Part shown: piece after piece, positions 7,543 to 15,762 of the stretch | How the letters are laid out: each line of letters opens with the position of its first letter | How positions within the stretch are numbered: the stretch's first letter is position 1 | The notes under the pieces: model-generated | What the model was told of the DNA's origin: nothing | The model's input: the letters and a program-made list of their open reading frames with translations, nothing else | Databases searched by the model: none | NCBI RefSeq assembly: GCF_041549525.1 | Contig: NZ_CP157456.1 | Coordinates: forward strand, 4,278,001-4,342,000 | DNA: 64,000 nt | Reading direction: 5' to 3' | From: Paenarthrobacter aurescens | Lineage (GTDB): Bacteria > Actinomycetota > Actinomycetes > Actinomycetales > Micrococcaceae | Made by a program: the position numbers and the translations under genes

Positions 7543-8492
7543 CGCGCTTTGAAAGCCCCCTGGCCGCAACACTTGGCAACGTCATTCTGAGGGACGTCAC
7601 CTTGCGCGACGGGCTCCAGCTGACCGGCAAACTCCTGCCCACCGAGCAGAAGATCGACACCGTGCGGGAGCTGCTGCGCCTGGGAGTGCCGGCGATTGAA
7701 CTGGGATCCATGGCCCGCGCAGACCTGGTCCCCACAATGGCCAACACACTCGAAGTGGTCCAGGCCCTCACCCCCGAGGAACTGGAAAAGTGCTGGATCT
7801 GGGTGGCCACCCCCGGCCATGTAGCCAAGGCGTCTGCCGCTGGTGCCCGGAATTTCCAGTACTGCCTGTCCGCGTCAGATTCCCATAACAAAGCGAATAT
7901 AGGGCGCACCACTGATGAGAGCCTGGCTGCCCTGCCACAAGCTGTTGAGTACGCGCGCGCAGTGAATGGCCAAATCCAACTGTGCATCGCAACCTCCTTC
8001 ACCTGCCCTTTTGAGGGCTATGTTCCCGAGGAGCGTGTCCTCTCCATCGCCAACGATCCCCGGGCGGAGGGCACCACGGACATCGTCATCTGCGACACCC
8101 TGGGCCAGGCCGTTCCGGCCCAGGTATCCCGGCTGATCACCCGCGTAAGGGATGAGTCCCCTGCCCGGCGGATTGTCTATCACGGCCACGACACCTGGGG
8201 CTTGGGCGTTGCCAATACCCTGGCCGCCATTCAGGCCGGGGCTTACATGGTGGACGGCGCCCTGGGCGGGTTGGGCGGCTGCCCCTTCGCGCCCGGCGCC
8301 AGCGGAAACACCTCCAGCGAAGACATTCTGTTCGCAACCCGTCCCGCTTGGCTCACCCCGAATGTTTTTGCGGAGCTCGTGGTGCTTTCGGAGAAGCTGC
8401 TTGCCGAATTGGGCGAACCGAACCGCTCCAAGGCAGCCCAAGGCGCACGGTCCAAGGCCGCGGCCTTTGACTGGGTTATGCCGTCCGCCTAG
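7539..8492 (+). CDS. HMG-CoA lyase-like aldolase
   Basis: This 317-residue protein belongs to the HMGL/DRE-TIM metallolyase family, which cleaves 3-hydroxy-3-methylglutaryl-CoA-like thioesters to acetyl-CoA and a keto acid. Visible features are the metal and catalytic start (RDVTLRDGLQL), the metal ligands in HGHDTWGLGVANT, and the family signature GGLGGCPFAPGASGN with its catalytic Cys. The start overlaps the CoA transferase stop (ATGA at 7539-7542), implying translational coupling. Substrates other than HMG-CoA (for example citramalyl-type thioesters) remain possible. Confidence 0.87.
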   Translation: MTRFESPLAATLGNVILRDVTLRDGLQLTGKLLPTEQKIDTVRELLRLGVPAIELGSMARADLVPTMANTLEVVQALTPEELEKCWIWVATPGHVAKASAAGARNFQYCLSASDSHNKANIGRTTDESLAALPQAVEYARAVNGQIQLCIATSFTCPFEGYVPEERVLSIANDPRAEGTTDIVICDTLGQAVPAQVSRLITRVRDESPARRIVYHGHDTWGLGVANTLAAIQAGAYMVDGALGGLGGCPFAPGASGNTSSEDILFATRPAWLTPNVFAELVVLSEKLLAELGEPNRSKAAQGARSKAAAFDWVMPSA

Positions 8493-8513
8493 CGTTCCTG
8501 TGGATCCACGACT

Positions 8514-8957
8514 CTATCTGCCGGCCCCACCGGCGGCCATCAATTCAAGGCGTTTCAAGGTCTCCCGGTTCCGGACGCCGATGACAGGATCCCGCAGGAC
8601 CTTGGGAACCACTTTTCCCGGACCACGCACAGCGTCCTCGGCAATGGACACCCGGCACTCACGGCCACCCAGATCTTCAAGGGTGATCACTATTTTCGCT
8701 TCACCCATGGGCCACCCCCGGGCCAGGAGCTCCAGCTTACGGCCGGTCTCCACGCCGGTCACGCTGGTGCTGTCATCGATGAGGAAGGGCCAAGAACCCA
8801 CGGAATGATGCAGTTTTGCCCCCAGTTGCGGCCATGTCCCGTCCACTGCGCGGATTCGGGAGGCACCCACCACCCAACCGGAGTAGAGCCAGCCATCCTC
8901 GATCACTTTCCAGACGTCCGCGGCAGGGGTTTTGAACAGCTGGGTCACTGTGGACAT
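8514..8957 (-). CDS. SRPBCC-family protein
   Basis: The 147-residue protein has the START/SRPBCC helix-grip pattern. It opens with a strand and the VWKVIEDGWLYSGWVVGAS helix region, has a mid-barrel PQLGAKLHHSVG, and a long C-terminal helix (VRNRETLKRLELMAAG). These proteins bind hydrophobic ligands or act as polyketide-cyclase-like enzymes; no ligand can be named. It converges with the HMG-CoA lyase gene. AGAGGAAC stands before the ATG. A perfect palindrome lies 42-55 nt upstream. Confidence 0.8.
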   Translation of the reverse strand: MSTVTQLFKTPAADVWKVIEDGWLYSGWVVGASRIRAVDGTWPQLGAKLHHSVGSWPFLIDDSTSVTGVETGRKLELLARGWPMGEAKIVITLEDLGGRECRVSIAEDAVRGPGKVVPKVLRDPVIGVRNRETLKRLELMAAGGAGR

Positions 8958-8998
8958 GGTGTTCCTCTCTGCGTGCTCACCGGGATGCCTTGACTAAG

Positions 8999-9012
8999 CT
9001 AAGCATGCTTAG
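8999..9012. promoter_or_regulatory. Perfect 14-bp palindrome upstream of the SRPBCC gene
   Basis: CTAAGCATGCTTAG is self-complementary over all 14 bp. It lies in the 76-bp gap between the DUF4287 gene stop (9034) and the SRPBCC start (8957). The neighbouring GACTAAG (8992-8998) repeats part of one arm. The position fits an operator overlapping the core promoter of the SRPBCC gene. No cognate regulator is adjacent. Confidence 0.5.
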
Positions 9013-9033
9013 TGTCAGCGTGTCACTGGGGCA

Positions 9034-9327
9034 TTAAGGAGTGGGCTTGCTCGCCTTGCCGTCCAACCAGAGAGTGTCCGATTCGTCGCGGTGCGTGCCG
9101 TCCGATCCCACATGCTTGCTGTCAATCCGCGGCCCCTTCTTGATGACATGCACCAACGCCATTCCGTGACCGCGTCCAAGATCGTAGTCCGCTTTGAGCC
9201 ATTCAAGAATCGCCCCGGCCTTCACCGAAGGGTCTTTGAAACCCTTGGTCTCTGCTATTTCAACCAACTGACGCGGAGTGAGACCGGTTTTGTCTTCAAT
9301 AGCGTCAAGGTAGGCCTGGAATGACAT
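9034..9327 (-). CDS. DUF4287-type small protein
   Basis: The protein has 97 residues. It starts MSFQAYLDAIEDKTGLTPRQ and continues with a helical segment ending GAILEWLKADYDLGRGHGMA. This matches the DUF4287 family, often found beside SRPBCC proteins. The C-terminal 30 residues are polar (DSKHVGSDGTHRDESDTLW). AAAGG stands a few bases before the ATG. Same strand and spacing suggest possible co-transcription with the downstream SRPBCC gene, although a palindrome separates them. Function unknown. Confidence 0.82.
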   Translation of the reverse strand: MSFQAYLDAIEDKTGLTPRQLVEIAETKGFKDPSVKAGAILEWLKADYDLGRGHGMALVHVIKKGPRIDSKHVGSDGTHRDESDTLWLDGKASKPTP

Positions 9328-9435
9328 CAGGGTGGCCTTTCGTCCGGGAATCGGCGAGCAGAATTCTGCGTGCGTGCGGTCATCTTACCCAGCTCAAGGC
9401 AACAGATCATGCCCATGTAGGCTGGGATCGGCAAA

Positions 9436-9849
9436 ATGGGGGAATCAGTGGCTGAACCGGGCAAAACTCAAACACGTCCGCCCTTAGGATGCTTTGCCGT
9501 GCTCCTTATTGGAGTGGTCTTGTTTGCATGGGTGTGCTCTATCCTCTGGACAGCAATAGACGAGGGCGCCGTTCCACCGGATTCAGCATTTCCCTCGATT
9601 CCCGGCCCCAGTCAACCGAGGGCTGTTTCCACTGAATGCGGATCCGGTGGTTGTTGGCGCGAAATGGCTGTAGAGGTCAAAGCACCGCATACTGCCGAAT
9701 CCCTGGCAGCCGAAATGGGCCTGGCTTCGCACCGTTGCGGTGCAGCAAACTTGTGGACTCTAAGAAAAACCTGCACCGGAATCGCCCATACCAGTGCGGG
9801 GAAGCTCCGGATCTCCTTGTCATATTCGCCTCTTATCTCAGAGTACTAA
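9436..9849 (+). CDS. Hypothetical single-pass membrane protein
   Basis: The 137-residue protein has one membrane helix (about residues 18-42, CFAVLLIGVVLFAWVCSIL). A Pro/Ser-rich stretch and an outer domain of about 80 residues with five Cys follow, so disulfides are possible if it is exported. The start may be ATG 9436 or GTG 9448; GGGGGA sits between them and would favour GTG, so the N-terminus is uncertain. No family is recognised. Confidence 0.6.
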   Translation: MGESVAEPGKTQTRPPLGCFAVLLIGVVLFAWVCSILWTAIDEGAVPPDSAFPSIPGPSQPRAVSTECGSGGCWREMAVEVKAPHTAESLAAEMGLASHRCGAANLWTLRKTCTGIAHTSAGKLRISLSYSPLISEY

Positions 9850-9943
9850 CCGCGAAGCGGATACCGGGCAGGAGCGGACCGCGGAAGGGCTCCACCTGGT
9901 TGGCCCGGAGACTCCTACTGGTCCGCGCCCCTACACTGATCGC

Positions 9944-10822
9944 ATGACGTGCCGGCAGCGGCTTTCCCTTGCGGCGGGTCTGGCTCTGGCCATGACCATG
10001 CCATTTCTGGCTGCCTGCAGCTCCGGCTCTCCCTCCGGCAGCGGGAGTACCCAGCCCGTGGCTGTGGAGATCAACCAGTCCCGGGACCAATATGGAAAAC
10101 AGGCCATCCTGCTGCAGCTCACCAACACCACGGATTCGCCAATAACTGTGACTGTGGCGCAGCTGCAATCCCCGCTGTTCCAAGGTGACATCTCCTGGAA
10201 GCCATCTGCTGGCGGCCTCGAACTGCCACCCCGTCAGCCGAAGAGCCTGCCCGCAATGCTGCCCGCTGCCGCCTGCGAAGTATCAGAAGGCACAACAACA
10301 GAACTCAACGCCAGGATCACCTATGCAGAACCGGGCAAGGAGCCCGTGGAGGCCAGCACCAACGCTTCCGATCCCTTCGGGGTCCTTTCCAGAAACGCCG
10401 GCGAGCTGTGCCTGGCATCTGAGGCCGCCGCCGTCGCAGCCCTGGTCCTGGACCCCGCGCTGGAGGTAGCAGCGGACGGCCGCACCGCCGTCGTACGCCT
10501 TCGCATAACGCCAGCCAAAGCCGGAGATGACCCGGGACGAATCACTATCGAATCAATTGAGGAGACCACACTGCTGGCGCAATCCCCCACAGACCCCTGG
10601 CCGGCCAATGTCAGTGTGGGCGCGATCAAACAGGAACTACCACTCACTATCCGCCCCGCCCGCTGCGATCCCCACGCTGTTGCAGAAGACAAGGTGGGCA
10701 CCCTTTTGCCGCTGAGGGTGACCGTTGGTGACCGGAAGGGCCTGGTGAAGATAGCAGCCTCCAATGAACTGCGCGGCCGGATCCATGACTTCGTTACGGC
10801 CGCCTGCGCCCCGGCAGGCTAG
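9944..10822 (+). CDS. Lipoprotein of unknown function
   Basis: The protein has 292 residues from ATG 9944. It has an N-terminal signal (RQRLSLAAGLALAMTMPFL) and lipobox LAAC at about residues 24-27. A Ser/Gly-rich tether follows. Two similar beta-rich halves seem present (near VEINQSRDQYGKQAILLQL and VVRLRITPAKAGDDPGRIT). A longer open frame exists upstream, but it is not signal-like. TACACT at 9932-9937 is exactly 6 nt before the ATG, so the mRNA is probably leaderless. It would be tethered on the outer face of the membrane. Confidence 0.78.
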   Translation: MTCRQRLSLAAGLALAMTMPFLAACSSGSPSGSGSTQPVAVEINQSRDQYGKQAILLQLTNTTDSPITVTVAQLQSPLFQGDISWKPSAGGLELPPRQPKSLPAMLPAAACEVSEGTTTELNARITYAEPGKEPVEASTNASDPFGVLSRNAGELCLASEAAAVAALVLDPALEVAADGRTAVVRLRITPAKAGDDPGRITIESIEETTLLAQSPTDPWPANVSVGAIKQELPLTIRPARCDPHAVAEDKVGTLLPLRVTVGDRKGLVKIAASNELRGRIHDFVTAACAPAG

Positions 10823-10850
10823 AAGTGTGTCTAACGCAGGCTAGAAGTGT
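10814..10850. repeat. 22-bp-spaced direct repeat at converging gene ends
   Basis: GCAGGCTAGAAGTGT occurs at 10814-10828 and 10836-10850; both copies are followed by CTAAC after 0-2 bases. The first copy contains the lipoprotein stop codon. The second abuts the stop of the convergent lipid kinase gene. A small tandem duplication is the simplest explanation. Confidence 0.8.
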
Positions 10851-11750
10851 CTAACCGAGCGTAGCCAGAGCGCGGGGAGCGCACTCCACCCGGACCTTGA
10901 CGTTGGCCTCAACGGACTTCACTTCACCGTCCATTTGGTATGGCAGGGGCTTGAGCGTGGTGAATTCGTAGCTGCTCACGCTCGGCTGGTCACCCAAACC
11001 TTGCGTTGTGGCCTTCAGCGCAGTCAGGAGAGTGCGCCACTTGGGCATGTGCGGGAACACGATCACCTCGAACTTCCCGTCCGACGGGTGGTCCTCTGCC
11101 TCGCTCAAGGTGGCGTACTTGGCCATTTCATTGATGTTGGCGAAGACGAGGCTGTCGAACTTGCGGCGCTTCCCATCTGCCAGGCGGATACCAAAGGGCT
11201 CAAACTTGGAGAAGGTCTGAATGACGGTGACCATCTCCTTGAGCGCGCCTTTGCTGCCCTTCTCGAGTTCCGTGGCCACCACGGGAGTGAGGCCGAATCC
11301 GATGTACGAATGAGCGTATTCGAGGGGCTCATTTTCTTTTTGGCCCGTGTGAATACGGAGGAGGTCGATGTTATGCACATGGCCCTCCGCAATGGCCTCT
11401 TCCAGAGGTTTTGTCCCGATGATCCGGCTGTGATCATTGGCATTGCCCGCGGCCCGGACTGCGCAGACGGCATTCGGGTTCCCGGCCTGCATCACGCCGT
11501 TGACCACCTCGTTGTAGCCGCCATCTCCACTCACCGAAACCACCAGGACGTCGCCGCCCCTGGAAGCCGCTTCCCGCGCCAAATCCACGGCGTGGCCGGC
11601 GTGCTCAGTAGGCTGAAGCGTGATTTCCGGCTGGTAAGTGAGCAGCTCCCTCAGCTTGTCATGCAATTCCTGCGCCAACTCAGGCGCGTCCCCGGTGCTG
11701 TTGGGGTTGAAGATGATGACAATCGACTCAAAGGTCCGTGCAGAATCCAT
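10851..11750 (-). CDS. Diacylglycerol/lipid kinase family protein
   Basis: The 299-residue protein has the DAGK catalytic pattern. It begins with the nucleotide-binding strand (SIVIIFNPNSTGDAPEL). The GDGGYNEVVNGVM motif follows, in place of the commoner GGDGT. NDHSRIIG then lies at the position of the usual NDFAR segment. It phosphorylates a membrane lipid or lipid-like alcohol; the true substrate is unknown. AGGAGG lies 9 nt before the ATG. A PAP2-DAGK fusion (33967-35469) in the same window carries a second such domain. Confidence 0.85.
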   Translation of the reverse strand: MDSARTFESIVIIFNPNSTGDAPELAQELHDKLRELLTYQPEITLQPTEHAGHAVDLAREAASRGGDVLVVSVSGDGGYNEVVNGVMQAGNPNAVCAVRAAGNANDHSRIIGTKPLEEAIAEGHVHNIDLLRIHTGQKENEPLEYAHSYIGFGLTPVVATELEKGSKGALKEMVTVIQTFSKFEPFGIRLADGKRRKFDSLVFANINEMAKYATLSEAEDHPSDGKFEVIVFPHMPKWRTLLTALKATTQGLGDQPSVSSYEFTTLKPLPYQMDGEVKSVEANVKVRVECAPRALATLG

Positions 11751-11782
11751 ACTTGCTCCTCCTAGGTGCGCCCGCTTAACTT

Positions 11783-11974
11783 CTACCCAATGCGCTGGGC
11801 GTCAATCAGGTGCCGGGTGGAGTGAGTGATGAAGGGGCGGCCAGCTCTCATTTGCTCGTCCAGCTCTTTGAGTTTGTCACGATAGCCCGCGAGGGAGAAG
11901 TCGGACGCCCACCATCCGCAATTTTCGCGAAGAATCCGCAGCTCTGCGCTGCGTAGACCAAGCAGGTGGTGTGA
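11783..11974 (-). pseudogene. Gene remnant without a start codon
   Basis: Between the lipid kinase and the acyltransferase, a 64-codon frame ends in TAG (11783-11785) and is bounded upstream by TGA at 11975-11977. Its codon use is strongly actinobacterial and it reads as a protein C-terminus (ENCGWWASDFSLAGYRDKL, then RAGRPFITHSTRHLIDAQR). No ATG, GTG or TTG precedes this text in frame; the first ATG is internal. This looks like the 3' end of a gene whose 5' part is lost, or one joined by a frameshift. I do not recognise the family. Nothing else is evident in 11751-12019. Confidence 0.5.
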
Positions 11975-12019
11975 TCAGGGCAAACACCTGGACCCGGTCA
12001 CACTATTTACACCATTGGC

Positions 12020-13162
12020 ATGAAGCTGCCGGGACCTCTCAAGGCAGACAGTGAGCCTGAAAAGGGATTTGTGGAAAAGCCAGAGTCGTCCTTCTTGTCC
12101 GCCCGGTACTGGCCGCAGCTGGACGGGCTCCGAACCGTCAGCATCGCAATGGTTCTCGTATCGCACATGAGCGACCCCCATATCTGGGGATTTCTCAACG
12201 GATCGCTGGGAGTGACTCTCTTCTTTGTCATCAGCGGTTTCCTGATTACATCGCTCCTGACCCGGGAAGAACGCCGGCGCGGCCGTGTCTCGATCATCCG
12301 TTTCTATGTCAGGCGGGCATTTCGCATTCTGCCGCTTTACTATCTTGCGCTCTCAACTGCTGCCATAGCAGTCTTCGTGTTGGGGCTTGGTGAGGGTCCG
12401 GAGAAATTCGCGGAGCGGCTACCCCTCCTGGCAACTTTCAATGGAGACCTCGCCGGCGGCGGCTCCTTTGTCCATAGCTGGTCGCTTGGAATCGAGGAAA
12501 AGTTTTACGTCGTATGGCCATTCCTCATGTTCGCCATACCGCTGATGAAAAGGCACCGCCTTGCCGCGGCCACGGTTCTGCTGGGCCTCGCATCCGCAGC
12601 AGGCTACATTGAAGGTGCCCGCTACTTTGGGACCTACACCGCCATTCTGGCCGGTTGCGTCCTTGGCCTCATCATGCACACGCCCCGGGGATTCCGGGTA
12701 GTGTCCAAGCTCGCCCAGCCAAGAGTGGCCGCCCTGCTTATACCTGTAGCAATCACCGCGTACATCCTTGACCCGATACTCCCCGGCGGTTACCAGAGCG
12801 GCCACGCGCACGTGGTGTTCTCCTACACCGTTGCCCTTCTCTTCCCCTCCGTCATTCTCGCTGCCTCGCCCCTGACCAAATTGCTTAGTTGGAAGCCCGT
12901 AGCATTCCTCGGGACCAGGACGTATGCGATCTACCTTTTCCACCCTTTTTGCATCGACGTAGTCAGCATGGCCATCCCTGCCGGCCAGCAGAACTTTGCA
13001 CTTGCCATCGTCAGGCTGGTGCTGGCCGCAGTCCTGTCAGTCGCCGTTGCGGAGGTCATGGCCCGCGCAATCGAGCAGCCCCTGATCCGGATGGGGAAGC
13101 GGCTGACCTCCTCTCCGGGGCCCACGACTACCCGGTCCCCGGCACCGGTCAGCGAAAGTTAG
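12020..13162 (+). CDS. Acyltransferase 3 family membrane protein (OafA-like)
   Basis: This integral membrane O-acyltransferase has 380 residues and about ten helices. Family motifs are QLDGLRTVSIAMVLVSHM with the likely catalytic His, then GVTLFFVISGFLITSLL, FYVRRAFRILPLYY and SWSLGIEEKFYVVWP. Such enzymes acetylate surface polysaccharides, peptidoglycan or secondary metabolites; no glycan cluster is adjacent. TACACC is 6 nt before the ATG (12008-12013), so the mRNA may be leaderless. Confidence 0.88.
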   Translation: MKLPGPLKADSEPEKGFVEKPESSFLSARYWPQLDGLRTVSIAMVLVSHMSDPHIWGFLNGSLGVTLFFVISGFLITSLLTREERRRGRVSIIRFYVRRAFRILPLYYLALSTAAIAVFVLGLGEGPEKFAERLPLLATFNGDLAGGGSFVHSWSLGIEEKFYVVWPFLMFAIPLMKRHRLAAATVLLGLASAAGYIEGARYFGTYTAILAGCVLGLIMHTPRGFRVVSKLAQPRVAALLIPVAITAYILDPILPGGYQSGHAHVVFSYTVALLFPSVILAASPLTKLLSWKPVAFLGTRTYAIYLFHPFCIDVVSMAIPAGQQNFALAIVRLVLAAVLSVAVAEVMARAIEQPLIRMGKRLTSSPGPTTTRSPAPVSES

Positions 13163-13271
13163 TTGCAGCGCAATTCATCGCAACGCCTAAGCGATTCGTT
13201 CACTCTCCGAAAGATGGGACAAGTGAATCGGCGACGCCGGACCGCCGACCAGCGGGCAGTAGGGTCTTACG

Positions 13272-13502
13272 GTGGCTACACGAAGAATTGTTACCTTGCT
13301 CGATGACCTCGACGGTACGGATGCGGAGGAGACCGTGGTGTTTTCCGTTGACGGAAATGACTACGAAATTGATCTCAACAGTTCCCACACCAATGAACTC
13401 AGGGATGCCCTGCGACCCTTCATTGCCGCAGCCCGAACCGTAAAGCGGACCAGAAGATCCCGTGGTGGGACCAATTCTCTCCGGGGAACCGTCCACCGCT
13501 GA
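13272..13502 (+). CDS. Lsr2-type protein with dimerisation domain only
   Basis: Lsr2 is the actinobacterial H-NS-like nucleoid protein. The 76 residues here match its N-terminal oligomerisation domain (RRIVTLLDDLDGTDAEETV, VDGNDYEIDL, LRDALRPFIAAARTV). They then end in a short basic tail (KRTRRSRGG). The C-terminal AT-hook-like DNA-binding domain of full Lsr2 (about 110 residues) is absent, and I see no continuation in another frame. It could act by forming mixed oligomers with full-length Lsr2. The start is GTG 13272; TAGGGT at 13260-13265 lies 6 nt before it, indicating a leaderless mRNA. Confidence 0.8.
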   Translation: MATRRIVTLLDDLDGTDAEETVVFSVDGNDYEIDLNSSHTNELRDALRPFIAAARTVKRTRRSRGGTNSLRGTVHR

Positions 13503-13543
13503 GCCTGGCCCGATGGCACCCATCCCGCCGGTAGGGTTGCCTC

Positions 13544-14221
13544 ATGGGGACAGTCTTGGAGGCCGAAGGCCTGTTGGTTGGCTACGCCGGGGCTCCGGTG
13601 TGCGGAGAAGTTTCCGCGTCCGTTGAAGCCGGTGAAGTCCTGGGAATCGTGGGAGTGAACGGCGCCGGAAAATCCACGGTAGCCCGAACCATTGCAGGAC
13701 GCCAGGCTGCCCTTTCCGGTGATGTGAAGGTCCACGGCCTCCTCATCGATCCGGACGCCGTGCCCTTCCGCCGGCAGGTCTCTGCCGTCTTTGACGATGA
13801 CCTCTTCTTCCCGTCCCTCACCGTCCGTGAGCACCTGCTCCTCATCGCCCGCGGGCACTCCTTGGAGCACCCCGAAGCCCGCGTTGAGGAAGAGTTGGAA
13901 TTCTTCGGGCTATTAGGCAGGGCCCACGCCATCCCCGATGCATTGTCTTCCGGCCAGCGCCGCAGGCTGCTGCTTGCCGCCGGACTCATCCGCCCGTCGT
14001 CGCTCCTGATCCTGGACGAGCCGGAACAGCGGCTCGATCCCCGGATGCGCGCAGCGATGGGTGAGCGGATCGCAGCGCACGCACAGGACGGTGGCGCCGT
14101 TGTCCTGGTGACCCACGATCCTCAACTGCTGTTGGCCACAGCCTCCACATGTTTGGTCATTGATGAAGAAGTCCAGGCGTTCGATCCGGAGCAGGGGGCC
14201 TCGATCATTGCCGGCTCCTGA
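13544..14221 (+). CDS. ABC transporter ATP-binding protein
   Basis: The protein has 225 residues. Walker A is GVNGAGKST at about residues 36-44. The signature is LSSGQRRRLLLAAGL and Walker B is LLILDEPEQRLDPR. The switch His lies in VTHDPQLLL. The unusual SSGQRRR signature replaces SGGQ. It partners the membrane protein whose ATG is 2 bp after its stop. TAGGGT at 13532-13537 is 6 nt before the ATG, indicating a leaderless mRNA. The substrate is unknown. Confidence 0.88.
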   Translation: MGTVLEAEGLLVGYAGAPVCGEVSASVEAGEVLGIVGVNGAGKSTVARTIAGRQAALSGDVKVHGLLIDPDAVPFRRQVSAVFDDDLFFPSLTVREHLLLIARGHSLEHPEARVEEELEFFGLLGRAHAIPDALSSGQRRRLLLAAGLIRPSSLLILDEPEQRLDPRMRAAMGERIAAHAQDGGAVVLVTHDPQLLLATASTCLVIDEEVQAFDPEQGASIIAGS

Positions 14222-14222
14222 C

Positions 14223-15755
14223 ATGCTCACCGCAGCACACTCCGCGCAGGACCGGCAGCTGGCCTCCGAAATTGTCCGCTTCACCCGCCAATCCGCCAAG
14301 CGCTACAAACGCAGCAGGATTTCGTGGGGAACCCGCTTTGTTGACGCCTACAGTTGGGGACTGGGCATCGGGGTTTCCCTGACCATCGCGGCCTCGTTCG
14401 TCCTGGCGTTGCGCAATGAAATTGCGGACAGGGCATCCACACAGAAAAGCATCATCGGGGCACAGTGGCTGGTACTCCCGGAACCACTGCTGTGGACGTC
14501 CATCACGTTTGCTGCCCTCCTGGCCGTCAACAACCTCGCCCGGAAACTTGGACCGGTATCCACGAATGGAGCAGAGAGCTCCTGGTGGCTGGCCCTCCCC
14601 ATCGACCGCCGGCCGATGGTCCTCCCGCCCTTCATCCGTAAAGCCGCCTTCACAGCAGCTGGCTCAGCCGTGATCTATCTGCCCTTCAGCATGGTTACAG
14701 CTGTTGACCGGGCTCCCCTCGAACACCTTCTTGCCTCACTCACCTTCGGCGCCGCAGGAGCCATCGCGCTGGTTCTGGCAGCCCTGCAGCAACTTGCCCT
14801 CTTAGGTCCGCGCTGGGGGACGGTAACAACTGCTGCAGCACTCCTGGCATGCTCTGTCCTGCCGATGTTCTCATCTGCACCTTGGGCCACCGCAGTGGTG
14901 ACCGTTGCCGCCGTCGGACTCCTTGCTGTGGTGGTGCCGCGCGCCGGACAGGTGCGCGGCACCGAACTGGCCAGAGGCGGTGCCGTGGCGGGGCACGCCG
15001 GTGCCTCGCTGTTCATGATGGACGCCAACGAGGTGCTTCGAGCTCTCGGCGGCAATCGAAAAAGGATCGACGGCGGCCGCGCAGCCCGCTTGTACGCCCG
15101 CCCGGTCCGAGGGCCCCTGGCTGCGCTGATCCGTGCTGATGTGGTGGCCTTCATCAGGCTCAATCCGCCGCTGCTGCCATCCATTCTTTGGCTCGCCTCC
15201 TGCGTGGCCATATTGCTTGTGGAAGGTGGCCTTCCCGAGTTCGCCCAGTTGGCGGTGATCGTGATCTGCGGCTGTGCCACGGCGTCGGGTCTGGGCGGTG
15301 TTGCCCGCAAAACCGCGTTGGTCCCCGAGCTCGACGCTCTGTTGCCACTGCATCCGGCCCTGGTAAGGACCAGCCGCACGCTCATGCCGTGCCTGGCCAT
15401 GGCTGTGTGGATGGCCATGCTCTGCAGTCTGTTGGCGCTGCTCGGGGCGGCGAACCCTGCCTTAATAGGCGTTGGTGCCCTGGCCGGGGTCGGCATGGGT
15501 GCCGGGACTCTCCGCGCAGCCACCAGGACCCCGCCGGACTGGACCGCGCCACCGGTTGAAACCCCGTTCGGTCCGGTCCCGCGGGCCCAACTGGGTTCCC
15601 TCATGCGCGGGCTGGACGTGACTATCCTGGCCATGGTTCCCCTGCTGGTGGCGCTGTACCTTGGCTACGTGCCGATGTCCGTTATCGCTGTGCAGGCGGC
15701 CTTCAGTGCCGGCATCTTCTTGCTGGTTATCCTCACCCGCCCCAAGCGCTCCTAA
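14223..15755 (+). CDS. ABC transporter membrane subunit (DUF6297-like)
   Basis: The protein has 510 residues and about ten to twelve membrane helices, in two halves separated by a cytoplasmic basic region (RKRIDGGRAARLYARPVRG). It follows the ATPase gene directly. ATG 14223 was chosen because it begins 2 bp after the ATPase stop; the longer frame overlaps the ATPase. The pattern resembles the DUF6297 family of actinobacterial ABC-2-like permeases. The pair probably exports something across the membrane. It ends 7 bp from the converging phzF-like gene. Confidence 0.75.
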   Translation: MLTAAHSAQDRQLASEIVRFTRQSAKRYKRSRISWGTRFVDAYSWGLGIGVSLTIAASFVLALRNEIADRASTQKSIIGAQWLVLPEPLLWTSITFAALLAVNNLARKLGPVSTNGAESSWWLALPIDRRPMVLPPFIRKAAFTAAGSAVIYLPFSMVTAVDRAPLEHLLASLTFGAAGAIALVLAALQQLALLGPRWGTVTTAAALLACSVLPMFSSAPWATAVVTVAAVGLLAVVVPRAGQVRGTELARGGAVAGHAGASLFMMDANEVLRALGGNRKRIDGGRAARLYARPVRGPLAALIRADVVAFIRLNPPLLPSILWLASCVAILLVEGGLPEFAQLAVIVICGCATASGLGGVARKTALVPELDALLPLHPALVRTSRTLMPCLAMAVWMAMLCSLLALLGAANPALIGVGALAGVGMGAGTLRAATRTPPDWTAPPVETPFGPVPRAQLGSLMRGLDVTILAMVPLLVALYLGYVPMSVIAVQAAFSAGIFLLVILTRPKRS

Positions 15756-15762
15756 TCGGCGT

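Noticed and set aside
14675..15634. Minus-strand frame of 319 codons opposite the ABC membrane subunit
   Set aside because: It is a Pro/Ala/Thr/Arg-rich shadow; the plus strand encodes regular membrane helices and follows its ATPase.
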